From Clostridia bacterium (lineage in GTDB: Bacteria > Bacillota > Peptococcia > DRI-13 > UBA5745), in NCBI GenBank assembly GCA_018434325.1, contig JAHDPO010000036.1:32451-96450 (forward strand): DNA of 64,000 nt, in the 5' to 3' direction. Shown here in pieces: positions 15,511 to 22,706 of the stretch. Position 1 is the first letter of the stretch, and the number at the start of each line of letters is the position of its first letter. The notes under the pieces are model-generated. The model was not told where the DNA came from and ran no database searches. It worked only from the letters and a program-made list of their open reading frames with translations. A program made the translations under genes and the position numbers.

Positions 15511-16188
15511 ATGATAAAAGTGCTGATAGTGGATGACGAGCCGGGTATCCGCACCGTGATACGGGAATATGTGGAGTTTGAAGCCAACGAAGCCTTTGAG
15601 GCCGAAAATGGCATGGAGGCGGTGAAATTATGCCGGGAACAGGATTTTGATATCATCGTCATGGATGCGATGATGCCTAAGCTGGACGGTTTCTCAGCCT
15701 GCAAGGAGATCAAGAAGATCAAAGATATTCCTATGCTGATGCTCTCGGCCCGGGGTGAGGAATACGACAAGCTTTTTGGCTTTGAAATGGGGGCGGAGGA
15801 CTACGTCGTCAAACCCTTCTCGCCAAAAGAGTTGATGGCCCGCATCAATATTATCGCCAAGCGAAATCAGCAGCGCAAAAGCCAGGTCGCCGACGGAGGC
15901 ACTCTTGTTTTCGGCGGCCTAACGATAGACTCTTTAGGCCACAATGTATTTGTAGACGGCCAAAAAGCAGAGCTGACGCCAAAGGAATATGAGCTTTTGC
16001 TATATCTGGCTGCCAATAAAGGCATTGCCCTGACCCGGGACAAACTGCTCAATGCTGTCTGGGGCTATAATTTCTTTGGCGACGACCGGACGGTGGACGC
16101 CCAGATTAAACTGCTGCGGGGAAATCTGGGACCCTATCGGGATTATATAGTGACGCTGCGAGGGGTGGGATACAAGTTTGAGATTTGA
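15511..16188 (+). CDS. OmpR/PhoB family response regulator
   Basis: The ATG at 15511 is favoured (AAGGAA 10 bases upstream) over an in-frame GTG at 15490 with no ribosome site. The receiver domain has acidic residues DD at 8-9, phospho-acceptor Asp about 52 (VMDAMMPKLDG), a LSARG Ser site and VVKPF. The C-terminal winged helix spans residues ~130-225 (LTPKEYELLLYLAANKGIALTR ... VDAQIKLLRGNLG). The kinase gene overlaps its end. A TATAAT lies at 15452-15457. Targets are unknown; the polyphosphate-polymerase-like cluster downstream is a candidate by position only. Confidence 0.93.
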   Translation: MIKVLIVDDEPGIRTVIREYVEFEANEAFEAENGMEAVKLCREQDFDIIVMDAMMPKLDGFSACKEIKKIKDIPMLMLSARGEEYDKLFGFEMGAEDYVVKPFSPKELMARINIIAKRNQQRKSQVADGGTLVFGGLTIDSLGHNVFVDGQKAELTPKEYELLLYLAANKGIALTRDKLLNAVWGYNFFGDDRTVDAQIKLLRGNLGPYRDYIVTLRGVGYKFEI

Positions 16189-17623
16189 CCGCAACTCCAT
16201 AGGAGTCAAACTATGGCTCTACTTTATTCTATTTGCCTCTATTATATTAACGGCCTTGTGGCTTTTGCAGATCGTTTTTATGCAAAGCTTTTACGAAGGC
16301 ATGAAGACCAACGCCATTGCCGATATTGCCAACCGGATCATTGCCCTTTATGGCAGCGATGACTTTGAGTACAGGGTGGATCGGATTACCTTTCAGAACT
16401 CGATTTTAGTCTTCGTTACCGATACGCAAGGCAGCGTGATCTACGCTTCCGACGAACATGGGGCCGGCGGTCCCGGCGCCGGCAGCCCGGGGGCCGGCAA
16501 AAGGCCTGGCCATGCCATAGATAATTGGCCCTATTCCCGGCCGCTGCCCATTGGCTTTAACGATTTCCTGCAGCGGATCAACGAAAGCGCCGGCGATCAT
16601 ATCAGTTATACCGTAGAAAATTCTCGATTTGCAGGGAATTCTTTAGTTTACGGGGCGAAAATGAACGACGCCTTACTTTACATCAGCACGCCATTAGACC
16701 CGGTAAATACCACCACAGACATTCTGCGTACCCAGTTGATCTATGTAACCATCGCCGCCTTAGTCTTAAGCCTGATCATCGCCTTCTTTATTGCCAGAAA
16801 GTTCGCCAAGCCGGTGGCTGCTATCTCCCGGCAAGCGGGAGATTTAGCCAAAGGCAACTTTGCCGTCGGCTTTGATAAAGGCTTCTGCGCCGAGCTTGAC
16901 GAGCTGGCCGTTACCCTTGACCATGCGGCCCTGGAGCTTTCTAAAGTGGAAAATCTCCGGCGTGAGTTGATGGCCAACATATCCCATGATCTGCGTACTC
17001 CTCTCACTATGGTCAAAGCCTATACCGAGATGATCCGGGACATCTCCGGCGATAATAAAGAAAAACGGGAAGCCCATTTAGCGGTGATCGCCGCCGAGGC
17101 CCAAAGGCTGGCCCTGCTGGTAAACGATATTTTGGATTTGTCGGTGATCCAGTCAGGCAATGAGTCTCTGGAGACGGCCAACATCAATCTCAGCGGTTTG
17201 GTGGAGAAAGTACTCTCCCATTTCCAGCCGGTTTTTGAGCATGAGGGCTATTTATTGGAAAAAACCGTGGAGCCTGATCAATACGCCTGGGGCGATGAAC
17301 AAAAGCTGACGCAAGTGCTCTATAATTTAATGGCCAATGCCATGAACTATATCGGTTCGGATCTGCGGGTGTCGGTAAAGCTTTGGGGCTGGGGCAGCCG
17401 GGTGCGCGTCGAGGTCACCGATTACGGAGCCGGCATTGCCGAAGAGGAGCTGCCCTACGTCTGGGAACGCTACTACAAGTCCAAGGAGCATAAGGGCAGC
17501 AAAGCCGGCACAGGTCTTGGCCTGTCGATTGTCAAAGGCATTTTAGAGCTTCACGGCGCCAATTTCGGCGTTGTCAGCCGTCAGGGCCAAGGGAGCACCT
17601 TTTGGTTTGAATTAAACAAATAA
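16178..17623 (+). CDS. Sensor histidine kinase, HAMP/HisKA/HATPase
   Basis: It starts with TTG at 16178, 11 bases inside the regulator gene, after AGGGGTGGG. Two membrane segments (about residues 10-35 and 185-205) flank an extracytoplasmic sensor region of ~145 residues that contains a low-complexity GAGGPGAGSPGAGK run. Then come HAMP, a HisKA box (ANISHDLRTPLTMVKAY, His about 269), an N-box region NAMNYIG, DYGAGI and GTGLGLSIVKG. It is a membrane kinase that phosphorylates the regulator at 15511. The signal is not known. Confidence 0.93.
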   Translation: MRFDRNSIGVKLWLYFILFASIILTALWLLQIVFMQSFYEGMKTNAIADIANRIIALYGSDDFEYRVDRITFQNSILVFVTDTQGSVIYASDEHGAGGPGAGSPGAGKRPGHAIDNWPYSRPLPIGFNDFLQRINESAGDHISYTVENSRFAGNSLVYGAKMNDALLYISTPLDPVNTTTDILRTQLIYVTIAALVLSLIIAFFIARKFAKPVAAISRQAGDLAKGNFAVGFDKGFCAELDELAVTLDHAALELSKVENLRRELMANISHDLRTPLTMVKAYTEMIRDISGDNKEKREAHLAVIAAEAQRLALLVNDILDLSVIQSGNESLETANINLSGLVEKVLSHFQPVFEHEGYLLEKTVEPDQYAWGDEQKLTQVLYNLMANAMNYIGSDLRVSVKLWGWGSRVRVEVTDYGAGIAEEELPYVWERYYKSKEHKGSKAGTGLGLSIVKGILELHGANFGVVSRQGQGSTFWFELNK

Positions 17624-17644
17624 CAAACAAATAAGGCCGGCGGC

Positions 17645-17695
17645 GGCGTCTCGCAATGGATCGAAAAGATCCGGGCGGGGCGCCTCTTTTGGTTT
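17645..17695 (+). terminator. Rho-independent terminator
   Basis: A two-tier hairpin: GGCGTCTCGC (17645-17654) pairs with GCGGGGCGCC (17675-17684) using G-U pairs, enclosing GGATC-gaaaa-GATCC. It is followed by TCTTTTGGTTTT. It separates the two-component genes from the VTC-domain gene. Confidence 0.65.
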
Positions 17696-17796
17696 TCACG
17701 GAACTTACCCTTCGCTTTCATCAAGCCTTCTTGTTAAGGCGGTAAACTAGGCTCATCAGCAAAGGCCCAACACGGCCGGTAAAGGAGATGAGACAA

Positions 17797-18582
17797 ATGG
17801 CCATCGAGGTTTTTAACCGTTATGAAAATAAGTATCTGCTGGATGAAAACACCTTTGATAAGCTGAGGCAAAGGCTCTCCCCTTGCCTGGAGCTTGACCC
17901 CCATAACAGGAGCCGGGATACCTATGCCATTACCAACTTATATTACGATACGGCGGATAGCTATCTAATCCGCACATCCCTGCAAAAGCCAAAATACAAG
18001 GAGAAGCTGCGGCTTAGGGCTTACGGAGTGCCCGGAGCGAATGACCTGATCTACGCAGAAATCAAAAAAAAGGTTGCCGGCCTTACCAATAAGCGCCGCA
18101 GCCAACTGGCCCTGGCTGACGCCTACAGCTTTTTGGCTGCGGAGATTATTCCGGAAAGGCAGCCCTATCAAAACCCTCAGGTGCTGCAGGAAATTGCCTG
18201 CCTCCGCAGCCGGCAAGAGCTTATGCCGGCGCTTTACCTGGCCTATGACCGCAGAGCTTACTTCGGGGCCGGCCAGCACGATCTGCGTATATCCTTCGAC
18301 TGCAATATCCGCTCCCGGCGCTTTGATCTGACCCTGGAAGCAGGCGATTATGGCCAGCCTCTTTTGGATCAGGGCCTCTGGCTGATGGAGATTAAAACCG
18401 CCCAAAGCATTCCGGTATGGCTATGCCGCCTTTTGTCGGAATACAAGCTTTACCCCGTCAGCTTTTCAAAATATGGCAGGGAATACAAGCAAAATTTACA
18501 ACAATCCCGGCCGCCCGCCGCCGTGTTTTATTTCACTGCCGCCCAAGCTTACGGATCGTATATGCAGGCAGCCAACAATTAA
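17797..18582 (+). CDS. VTC-domain protein, polyphosphate polymerase-like
   Basis: AAAGGAG at 17781-17787 abuts an ATG at 17788, so the ATG at 17797, 9 bases away, is the likelier start. The protein (about 261 residues) covers the VTC domain: EVFNRYENKYLLDE, YAITNLYYDT, KPKYKEKLRLRAYG, IYAEIKKKVAGLTNKRR, LMPALYLAYDRRAYFG, LRISFDCNIRSR and LWLMEIKT. The basic tunnel residues (R/K in KEKLRLR and KKKV) and the acidic metal residues are kept. VTC domains polymerise ATP gamma-phosphates into polyphosphate. In bacteria many such genes travel with DUF4956 and surface-protein genes, as here. The true product is untested. Confidence 0.88.
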   Translation: MAIEVFNRYENKYLLDENTFDKLRQRLSPCLELDPHNRSRDTYAITNLYYDTADSYLIRTSLQKPKYKEKLRLRAYGVPGANDLIYAEIKKKVAGLTNKRRSQLALADAYSFLAAEIIPERQPYQNPQVLQEIACLRSRQELMPALYLAYDRRAYFGAGQHDLRISFDCNIRSRRFDLTLEAGDYGQPLLDQGLWLMEIKTAQSIPVWLCRLLSEYKLYPVSFSKYGREYKQNLQQSRPPAAVFYFTAAQAYGSYMQAANN

Positions 18583-18628
18583 CCAATAACAGGAGACTAA
18601 GCATTAACCAAACAAGGAGGCTAACTTT

Positions 18629-19312
18629 ATGTTTAATTCCATTTTTCCCAATACGGCCGCGGATACGGTCCTCACCCTATCGGGCCTTTTGACGGCGCTG
18701 ACGGCAGCTCTTTGCCTGGGCCTTTTGATCAGTTTTGTATATATGAAAACCAATAAAAATACTCCTTCCCAAAGCTTTGCCCTGACCTTGGTAATGCTGC
18801 CGGCAGTGGTCACCATCATCATTTTGCTGGTAGGCAGCAATATTGCCAGAGCCTTTTCTCTATCCGGTGCTTTTGCCATTATCCGCTTCCGCAGCGCGCC
18901 GGGGGATGCCAAAGACATAACTTATGTGCTGTTTTCCATGGCCGTGGGACTGGCGGCGGGAATGGGCTTTATCCTTTATGCGCTGGTGGTGGGTATTGCG
19001 CTTTGCGCAGCAATAGCTATCCTGGAGCTCTTAAATTATGGCGGTGCAAAGGGAAACTCCAAAATTTTGAAGATAACGATTCCCGAAAATCTGGATTACG
19101 CCAATGCTTTTGAGGGTGTAATGGACAAATACACCTCGGCGGCAAAGCTGCAAAAGCTTAAAACTACGGATCTGGGCAGCCTTTATGAGCTTGTGTACAC
19201 CGTTACGACCAAGGCAGACATCAATGAAAAAGCCTTCATCGACGAGCTGCGCTGCCGTAACGGCAACCTGAATATCACATTGGTGATGCATGCCTCGGCC
19301 AACGAGTTTTAA
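18629..19312 (+). CDS. DUF4956 membrane protein
   Basis: AAGGAGG precedes the ATG. It has about 227 residues with three to four hydrophobic segments in the first 135 (LTLSGLLTALTAALCLGLLI, LTLVMLPAVVTIIILLVG, ITYVLFSMAVGLAAGMGF, ALVVGIALCAAIAILELL). The hallmark DUF4956 segment GSNIARAFSLSGAFAIIRFR comes next, then a soluble C-terminal domain. It lies 46 bases after the VTC gene and 61 before the DUF4353 gene. In known genomes it is a constant partner of bacterial VTC proteins; it may form the membrane partner or channel (inference). Confidence 0.9.
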   Translation: MFNSIFPNTAADTVLTLSGLLTALTAALCLGLLISFVYMKTNKNTPSQSFALTLVMLPAVVTIIILLVGSNIARAFSLSGAFAIIRFRSAPGDAKDITYVLFSMAVGLAAGMGFILYALVVGIALCAAIAILELLNYGGAKGNSKILKITIPENLDYANAFEGVMDKYTSAAKLQKLKTTDLGSLYELVYTVTTKADINEKAFIDELRCRNGNLNITLVMHASANEF

Positions 19313-19373
19313 TCTTAAATAAGATAGGCGAAAAAGATTAGCCGAAAAAAACATAAAGGAAGGATTGTCAAAT

Positions 19374-21023
19374 ATGAAAAAAACATCTGTTTTCTTTGTC
19401 ACCCTGTTTTTGACTGCCGCCATTGCGGCTTTGCCCAGCCTGGCCGGCTGCTCCGCCGCCGCAGTCGGATCGCAGACGGCAGCGGCTACGGCAGCGACGA
19501 CAGCGACGGCAGGAGAAGAACCCTCTGCCTCTGAGCCCACCTCTGCCCTATCGGCCCAAACCGCCGCTTCCGAGCCGACGCTTCAAATCAGCGAGGAAGA
19601 CCTGGAGGCAGTTTGGGATGAGGCAACGGCCACCAGGATCACTTTGGAAGGAGAAAGTATTGCCGTCAGCGGCGAGGGCGCCCTGGCTGATGGCTCTATT
19701 GTTACCATAACCAAAGCAGGCGCCTATGTGGTCAGCGGTACGCTGGCCAAGGGGCAGATCCGCATTGCCGCCACCAATAAGGATATCGTAAGGCTGGTGC
19801 TCAATGATGCCCATATCACCAATCCGGCAGGAGCCCCCATCTACGCCTCCCAATGCGAAAAACTGATTATGACTCTGGCTGAGGGTACCGGCAACAGCCT
19901 CACCGACGGCGGAGCCGGCTACCTTTATGAGGATACGGCCGAGGAAGAGCCCAATGCAGCCTTATTCAGTAAGGACGACCTGACCATCAACGGCAGCGGC
20001 TCCCTGACGGTAACGGCCGGGTTCAACAACGGCGTCGGCACCAAGGATGATCTCTTGATCGCCGGCGGCAATATCACGGTGACTGCCGCCAATCACGGCC
20101 TGCGGGGCAATGATTCCTTAACGATGCTGGAGGGCGATCTCCGGATCACGGCGGGAAAAGACGGGCTGAATACCAAAGGTAATCTCACCGTCAAGGGCGG
20201 CAACGTCAATATAGAACAGTCCGTTGAAGGCTTGGAAGGCGATAACGTCTATATCACCGGCGGCGGTATCAGCATTGTCTCTTCCGACGACGGCATTAAC
20301 GCGGCCAGCGACACCGACACCGATACGGCAGGGGCTCCCTTTGGCCAGGGCGGCGGCATCGGCGGCAACGATGGCGGCAGCCACATCATCAGCATCAGCG
20401 GCGGCGATATCACTATCTTTGCCGGCGGCGACGGCATCGACTCCAACGGCTCCATTGCCATCAGCGGCGGCAAAATCATCTCTATCATCGATTCTCAGGC
20501 CAATGGCGCTATGGACTGCGACGGCGCCTTTACATTAACCGGCGGCACCCTCATTTACGGCGGCACGGAAGCCGGCAATCTGCCTGGTGCAGACTCCACC
20601 CAAAGCTATGTTTACGTAACGGGCATATCTGCCGGCACTGAGATTACCGTAAAAAAAGAGGGAAAAACGCTGATATTCTTCACCCCATCGGTAAACTGCC
20701 AAGCCCTGGCCCTCTCCTCACCGGATATAGTGAGCGGCCAAAACTATGAAGTTTATAAAGGCGAAGACCTGCTGGCAGAGGTGACGGCGGGAACAGGCGG
20801 TCAAATGGGTGGGCCGATGAACGGCCGCGGTGGCAGAGGCGACCGGGGCGGCATGATGGCTGGCCAAGGGGGCATGAGGCCCGAAGGCCAGGCGCCGCAA
20901 GGCACACCGCCTGAAGGCGCAAGGCCCGAAGGAATGGGTCCCGGCGGCATGCAGCCTCCAAACGGCACAGCGCCAAACAGTACAGTGCCTGAGAGTGTAG
21001 AGTCCGGAAGCACGCAGTCTTAG
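19374..21023 (+). CDS. DUF4353 (Cthe_2159-like) beta-helix lipoprotein
   Basis: The ATG at 19374 has AAAGGAAGGA upstream. A lipoprotein signal ends at LPSLAGC. A Thr/Ala/Glu spacer is followed by a parallel beta-helix with regular turns (SGTLAKGQIRIAATNKDIV, LVLNDAHITN, NAALFSKDDLTINGSG, NNGVGTKDDLLIAGG, GLRGNDSLTM, DGLNTKGNLTVKGG, GDGIDSNGSIAISGG). This is the architecture of carbohydrate-binding Cthe_2159-type proteins. The last ~90 residues are Gly/Pro/Met-rich repeats. It probably binds acidic polysaccharide at the surface, in one unit with the VTC and DUF4956 genes. Confidence 0.88.
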   Translation: MKKTSVFFVTLFLTAAIAALPSLAGCSAAAVGSQTAAATAATTATAGEEPSASEPTSALSAQTAASEPTLQISEEDLEAVWDEATATRITLEGESIAVSGEGALADGSIVTITKAGAYVVSGTLAKGQIRIAATNKDIVRLVLNDAHITNPAGAPIYASQCEKLIMTLAEGTGNSLTDGGAGYLYEDTAEEEPNAALFSKDDLTINGSGSLTVTAGFNNGVGTKDDLLIAGGNITVTAANHGLRGNDSLTMLEGDLRITAGKDGLNTKGNLTVKGGNVNIEQSVEGLEGDNVYITGGGISIVSSDDGINAASDTDTDTAGAPFGQGGGIGGNDGGSHIISISGGDITIFAGGDGIDSNGSIAISGGKIISIIDSQANGAMDCDGAFTLTGGTLIYGGTEAGNLPGADSTQSYVYVTGISAGTEITVKKEGKTLIFFTPSVNCQALALSSPDIVSGQNYEVYKGEDLLAEVTAGTGGQMGGPMNGRGGRGDRGGMMAGQGGMRPEGQAPQGTPPEGARPEGMGPGGMQPPNGTAPNSTVPESVESGSTQS

Positions 21024-21086
21024 AATCAAGCTTCACATCTCCATACAATTGAGGCCATTAAAAAAGTTGCCAAGTCTCAGCTGAAT

Positions 21087-21249
21087 GCGCAAAATTGCAG
21101 GTTTAAAGTATATCGCCTATTTAAAATGCGGTCTATTCTCTTGCAGATACACTAGATATAGCCAAATAAGGTAAAATGCAGTCAAATGCATTCTCCAAAA
21201 CGGTGTTCTGGCACTTTAAACTTGAAATTTTGCTCATTTTTCAGTGGCC
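21087..21249 (-). repeat. MITE-like inverted-repeat element, copy B
   Basis: In reverse orientation relative to copy A. Its right end (21212-21249) is the exact reverse complement of 38 bases at the left end of copy A. Its left arm (21087-21110, AAAATTGCAGGTTTAAAG core) matches the reversed right arm of copy A. The internal string CTATATCTAGTG (reversed) recurs in copy C. It lies directly after the DUF4353 gene, next to a recombinase remnant. Confidence 0.75.
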
Positions 21250-21436
21250 TCCACACAACTCGAGTTTCAGGGAGCAGTTAGCCCATTCAAACGATGCTAA
21301 GCGGCCTACTGCTTTCCGCAGCAACAGTGCATGGCACATGCAATGCTGATCCAGTGCTGATCTAGCGCTGAGAAACGAGCAATAACGACAGCGTTTTTTA
21401 ATAGGTATAGTAAAACAAATACAGGAGGGCCTAAAA

Positions 21437-21472
21437 ATGCCACAGGTCAATAAGGATGTTTTCCATTTTTGA
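21437..21472 (+). CDS. Possible 11-codon leader peptide or truncated frame
   Basis: AGGAGGG precedes an ATG that encodes MPQVNKDVFHF and stops, followed five bases later by a terminator hairpin. Either a gene start truncated when an element was lost, or a leader peptide whose downstream gene is gone. The ribosome site is strong, but nothing else supports it. Confidence 0.25.
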   Translation: MPQVNKDVFHF

Positions 21473-21477
21473 GGTTT

Positions 21478-21511
21478 GCCGTAGGATTTTAAGTCCTACG
21501 GCTTTTCTCTT
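21478..21511 (+). terminator. Rho-independent terminator
   Basis: GCCGTAGGA (21478-21486) pairs with TCCTACGGC (21494-21502) across TTTTAAG, followed by TTTTCTCTT. Confidence 0.8.
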
Positions 21512-21514
21512 GCC

Positions 21515-21646
21515 CTAAACTCTGCCAACAAAGTTGAAGTACACGTCCACCTGCTGGGTGTAGTTCTTCTTTTTGTACGGCTCGGAACGCTCATGCACCA
21601 GAATCTTGTCGATAAACTCCCGCACAATTTCAGGCGTTAGTATTTT
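21515..21646 (-). pseudogene. C-terminal remnant of a large serine recombinase
   Basis: The minus strand, ending in TAG at 21515-21517, reads TPEIVREFIDKILVHERSEP then YKKKNYTQQVDVYFNFVGRV. This is the conserved DUF4368-type C-terminus of the large serine recombinases carried by clostridial conjugative and mobilisable elements. Only about 43 codons remain; the catalytic resolvase domain is absent. It marks a deleted or decayed integrated element beside the TetR/surface-protein genes. Confidence 0.75.
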
Positions 21647-21834
21647 ACACCTCCTTTTCGGCTGTTACACTCCTTGCGGGGAAAAATATAAAGCCTGACA
21701 GAACCGACACAGCAGGCGTCGGATTTGTCAGGCTTTGCTTCTATTCGTTCTTCTTCTTTTGATACGGCCTTTTCTGCCGTAAATTTACGGTAGCAGGTCC
21801 GGCGGGTTTTGTTAAGCTGGAGCGTGAATGTCAT
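21637..21834 (-). CDS. Small hypothetical protein, 65 residues, next to recombinase remnant
   Basis: An open frame with a weak AAGGG site about 12 bases upstream. The product is basic and Cys-containing (MTFTLQLNKTRRTCYRKFTA ... CCVGSVRLYIFPRKECN). It ends just inside the recombinase remnant in another frame. It may be a small accessory gene of the lost element or a spurious frame. Confidence 0.3.
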   Translation of the reverse strand: MTFTLQLNKTRRTCYRKFTAEKAVSKEEERIEAKPDKSDACCVGSVRLYIFPRKECNSRKGGVKY

Positions 21835-21857
21835 CTCATAAAATTGCCCTTATATTC

Positions 21858-22478
21858 TTATGCCTCTATCCCCTCAATCAGCAAATTGCAATGCTCCACG
21901 GCCTGCACCTTGAGGTCAAAATCGGGGGCTCGGACACACCATTCATAACTAACGCCCCTTATCGCCATCACAAAATGCCGGGAAAGAGCCTCGGGCGGCA
22001 ATGAAGATGTAATCTCACCGCGCCGGATGCCCTTGTCCAATATGCTGTAAAACAGCAAATAAAGCTCCCTGCCATAGCCCTTGACCGCTTCGGTGTCCAC
22101 AGTTCCCGCCAGCAGCATCTGATAGATTTTTTTCATATTCTCGCAGCCGATGGTATCCACAAGTTCATCGGCTATCTTTTGGGTCAGGGCAAGGATCACC
22201 TCTGAGGCTGGCATCTCATTGGGCAGTGCTTCCACAAAGGTTTTGTAATCCATATCGGCGCTGGCTACGTAGTCTGCAATTAAACTGGCAATCAGCGCAT
22301 CCTTAGACTCGAAGTGGACATAAAAGGCCCCCTTGGTGATACCGGCTTCATCCGTGATGTCCTCTACATTTACGTCAGAGAAGTTGCGCTCTGAAAACAG
22401 CTTTTTCGCAATCTCGTACAGCTTCTTTCTCGTTTCCGCTCCTTGCACTTTTCTTTTATCAGGCTTTTTCTCTCTCAT
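21858..22478 (-). CDS. TetR/AcrR family regulator
   Basis: A 206-residue protein. The N-terminal helix-turn-helix is typical: RKKLYEIAKKLFSERNFSDV, NVEDITDEAGITKGAFYVHF, ESKDAL. The C-terminal ligand domain is helical with a Cys at about 110 and 183. AGAGGAGAGG precedes the ATG. It diverges from the giant surface-protein gene, and the two promoters face each other across a short region that would hold its operator (22494-22598). It is probably a local repressor of that gene. The ligand is unknown. Confidence 0.93.
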   Translation of the reverse strand: MREKKPDKRKVQGAETRKKLYEIAKKLFSERNFSDVNVEDITDEAGITKGAFYVHFESKDALIASLIADYVASADMDYKTFVEALPNEMPASEVILALTQKIADELVDTIGCENMKKIYQMLLAGTVDTEAVKGYGRELYLLFYSILDKGIRRGEITSSLPPEALSRHFVMAIRGVSYEWCVRAPDFDLKVQAVEHCNLLIEGIEA

Positions 22479-22493
22479 GTTTCCTCTCCTCTA

Positions 22494-22598
22494 TTGAATT
22501 TTCTTAAAAAGCAAGTTATAATAATCTAAGTAAGTAACCTCGTTCACTAATCTTGGTTATTCCATTTTCAGTATAGCATCTAATAGTCTCAAATTCAA
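22494..22598. promoter_or_regulatory. Face-to-face promoters of TetR gene and surface-protein gene
   Basis: Plus strand: TTGAAT (22494-22499), 17 bases, TATAAT (22517-22522). Minus strand: TTGAAT (22593-22598), 17 bases, TATACT (22570-22575). The start points would lie about 30 bases apart and the transcripts would run through each other's promoters. The segment between the -10 boxes (AAGTAACCTCGTTCACT at 22532-22548) is an imperfect dyad and a plausible TetR operator. Confidence 0.55.
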
Positions 22599-22706
22599 GC
22601 AGTTGAGCCAAGACGGTCACAGTTCTTGGAATTTTGCTTGGCGAGGTGTGCGGGAGCAGTTGTAGATTCAATAGAAGTTTTTATAGTACGAGATGGAGGA
22701 AATGGT

